Below are positions 61,717 through 64,000 of a DNA stretch of 64,000 nt, piece after piece. Source of the stretch: Siniperca chuatsi (lineage: Eukaryota > Chordata > Actinopteri > Centrarchiformes > Sinipercidae); contig NC_058045.1 of assembly GCF_020085105.1 (NCBI RefSeq), forward strand, positions 19,536,333-19,600,332, written 5' to 3'. Numbering within the stretch: the first letter of the stretch is position 1; every line of letters begins with the position of its first letter. The notes beneath the pieces were generated by a model. That model saw only the letters and a program-made list of their open reading frames with translations, made no database searches and was not told where the DNA came from. The translations under genes were made by a program, and so were the position numbers.

Positions 61717-63221
61717 GTAAGAGAGAGTGAATGTTTCGATTGGAAATGTGCTTGTTGGAGCCGCTGGGAGACAAACTGGGACCAGGCTAACGTTAGTACG
61801 TCAGTTACCTGCATATGAGTCATAGCCAGTGATGTGGTGTGTTAAATAAAAAAAAAAGTTGGTAAAATATGACCTCCTATTGGTGTTTACTGCAAGGCAA
61901 ACAAGCATGTTTAACCAGAACATCCAATCTTCATATTACTTGGATTTCTGTTAAGTTACTTGCCTGGTAGAATTTAATGGTATTTATGTCAGCATTACAA
62001 GAGCGTGAACTTCATTAGCAAATTAAAAAGCTTGGTAATTGAGTTCAGGAGGGGCTTTTAAGTCTGTTGTTCAGTAGTTTTGTATGTGAAGGCCAATGAA
62101 AGTGCTCAACAGATTCAGCATTGCCACCAAAGAAGAGATCACTATCCCTCAAAGGAATGGCCTATCAAGTAATCTGTTATGTCCAATCAGGTTGCAACCT
62201 TTATCTGCTAAAACACAGTTTACTACTTCTTGGTCTGGTGCATTTTATTATGTTGAGGTGTTTAACAATCTGTTCCTATCAAGGCTAGTCACTGAGCTTT
62301 TCTCAGCTGGTGTGTGAGACTTTGTACTTATGGCATTACAGCATGATAATGCAACTAAAGACAAGAAGAGCACACGTTCAGACAGCACACCTGTATGAAG
62401 ATCCAATGTGCTGCTCAGGGGCAGAAGAGCTGGTTGCTTGTGCTCGATTCCTTTTTTGCTATTCTGTTCCCTCTGTGTTTCCTGCATAATGTTACAAGCC
62501 CACACGCTCACTCCAAAGCATAACATGGCTTTTTGCCCTGATTTAGGTAGGTGATTTAGAGGTGTGCAAGACCGTAATGATGGCACCCTAACTTATCTTG
62601 TCTCCACTGTCTCCTTCAAGCCCCCCCATGCATGCAGAGCAGAGGTAGTTTATTCCCAGGCAGAACGGCACAGGAAAGAGGCGGTTGCTGCTCCAGGGTA
62701 ACCATGGGGATTTGGTCCCCAGCCAACCAGCTCTGTTCTTCAGCGTGTTAGCATGCTGAAATACCACCTATTCACGTTCCCGTATACAACCTTAAATCCA
62801 GAGAAAGGGGGGAAGTTAGCAGGGGTCTGGGGGTTTAGAGGGGGGTAGAGTAGAGCAAGGACCAGTGCTGCTTGAGGAATTACAGGATTGCATGAGGTTG
62901 AGCACAAACCGTCATTTGCAAGGAATGTTTAGCACCCTTTCTTCTCCGTGCGAGGATGACTAAGGGCTTTCAACCTATAATAGAGGATGATGCACAGTCA
63001 TAGGGGATGCTGAACAAGAGATGACGAAGCCTCCCATTTGTCAAGCAGAACCCAGCGGGGTAATAACAACAACCTGATGCTGCTGAGAATAGCTGTTGCT
63101 TGATAGGATCAGTAGAGCCCCAGTTAATCAATGTTATGGTTTATTGTTTTGTTGAAGATGCAGAATTAAATTCTGAGGGTAATGCACTGAGGCTTGTCAT
63201 GCATTGTAGATATTCGAGTGA

Positions 63222-63256
<35 letters not shown>

Positions 63257-64000
63257 ATCCTTACAGGAACATCCCAGGTAGCGCCTAGCTATTTGCATAA
63301 ATTACTGTATTTGTTCTTTTTGCATTGCAAATAGCCTGCGGGTGTTCAGTTTGAGAGTTGCTTTATTTATTATCATTAAAAAATTTTTTTGGGACAAATA
63401 CATTTTTGAGGATGTATGAGGATCATCTTTTGTTACATTTAGCGTGGACAAACTCCACTCACTGTAATTAACCACGGAGAGACATTATGTTAGCCTACAT
63501 ATTTTCACAACATACTGTATCATCTCTACAAAACTTATAAGTTTATGCTTGTTGTCATGCATAACAATGAGAGTCTTTAGTAGGTGACTCCTGCAATTGC
63601 AGACCTTGTTTGTTTTGGAATAATAGCTGCCAGGCTCGTTAGGATATGAGTAGGCTAGTTAGTAGTGGAAGAAAATGCTTTCAGTCTACATTAAGTATTC
63701 TGTTTTAGAGCAGCTCCTGATTTTTCAGCTGTTAAGCGTTTTATGAGTTAAGAGTTTGCAGTGATAATGAGTGGGATCACATCTGCAGTGTAGCTGTGAT
63801 GGCCAGAGGCAGATTCTGGTGAACAGACATTGATTACTCAAGAAGTAGAACAACAAGCAGCTCTGAAAACACCCGGAGCTGTTGTTTGATCTTTTGGCCT
63901 GTATCCTCTGTGTCTCACAGTTTAAAAATTTGTTTTAATTCTCACAATATTTCGACAAATATCTGGCAGCCAGTTTTGCCTCATGTTGCAAAACCACATT
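61717..64000 (+). other. SRGAP1 intron 1, left part
   Basis: No second exon is visible: the expected continuation (EIRAQL-like) is not found on the plus strand. The intron contains an (AT)n tract at 63223-63253 and otherwise ordinary sequence. Confidence 0.6.
63223..63253. repeat. (AT)n microsatellite
   Basis: About 15 uninterrupted AT units in SRGAP1 intron 1. Confidence 0.9.

Overview
The window is vertebrate nuclear DNA from a teleost fish, most likely a spiny-rayed percomorph. The evidence is split genes with GT-AG introns whose exons encode recognisable vertebrate proteins, long (CA)n/(GT)n microsatellites, AATAAA signals, and several short dispersed repeat families that I recognise from percomorph genomes. 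Nothing prokaryotic, viral or CRISPR-like is visible. All exon models were built by eye from reading frame, splice sites and phase, together with remembered family sequences; no search was run.

Layout from left to right. (1) 1-11.8 kb has no gene and holds transposon debris plus quiet sequence downstream of the first gene. (2) 11.8-34.5 kb, minus strand: a ZNF536-family C2H2 zinc-finger repressor-like gene with three coding exons (931 aa predicted) and a noncoding first exon near 34.4 kb. It is shorter than ZNF536 and has one damaged finger. (3) 34.5-38.8 kb is a repeat-rich intergenic stretch with a dead Tc1/mariner fragment. (4) 38.85-46.33 kb, minus strand: URI1, an unconventional prefoldin, complete in 11 coding exons (495 aa). 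(5) 48.5-49.66 kb, plus strand: a C19orf12 homologue (152 aa). (6) 51.1-54.36 kb, minus strand: UQCRFS1, the Rieske iron-sulfur protein of complex III, in two exons with an unusually short presequence and a large inverted repeat in its intron. (7) 54.78-59.77 kb, plus strand: RXYLT1 (TMEM5), complete in six exons (442 aa). (8) From 61.65 kb, plus strand: first coding exon and start of intron 1 of SRGAP1, which runs off the window.

The genes are separate housekeeping and developmental loci and do not form a pathway. Their grouping is the informative part. ZNF536, URI1, C19orf12 and UQCRFS1 correspond to human 19q12, whereas RXYLT1 and SRGAP1 are neighbours on human 12q14. The junction lies in the 427 bp between the head-to-head start codons of UQCRFS1 and RXYLT1. 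I found no evidence of a new molecular system. The points most worth a second look are this junction and its likely shared promoter, the eroded ZNF536 paralogue, the short UQCRFS1 presequence, and the intronic inverted repeat.
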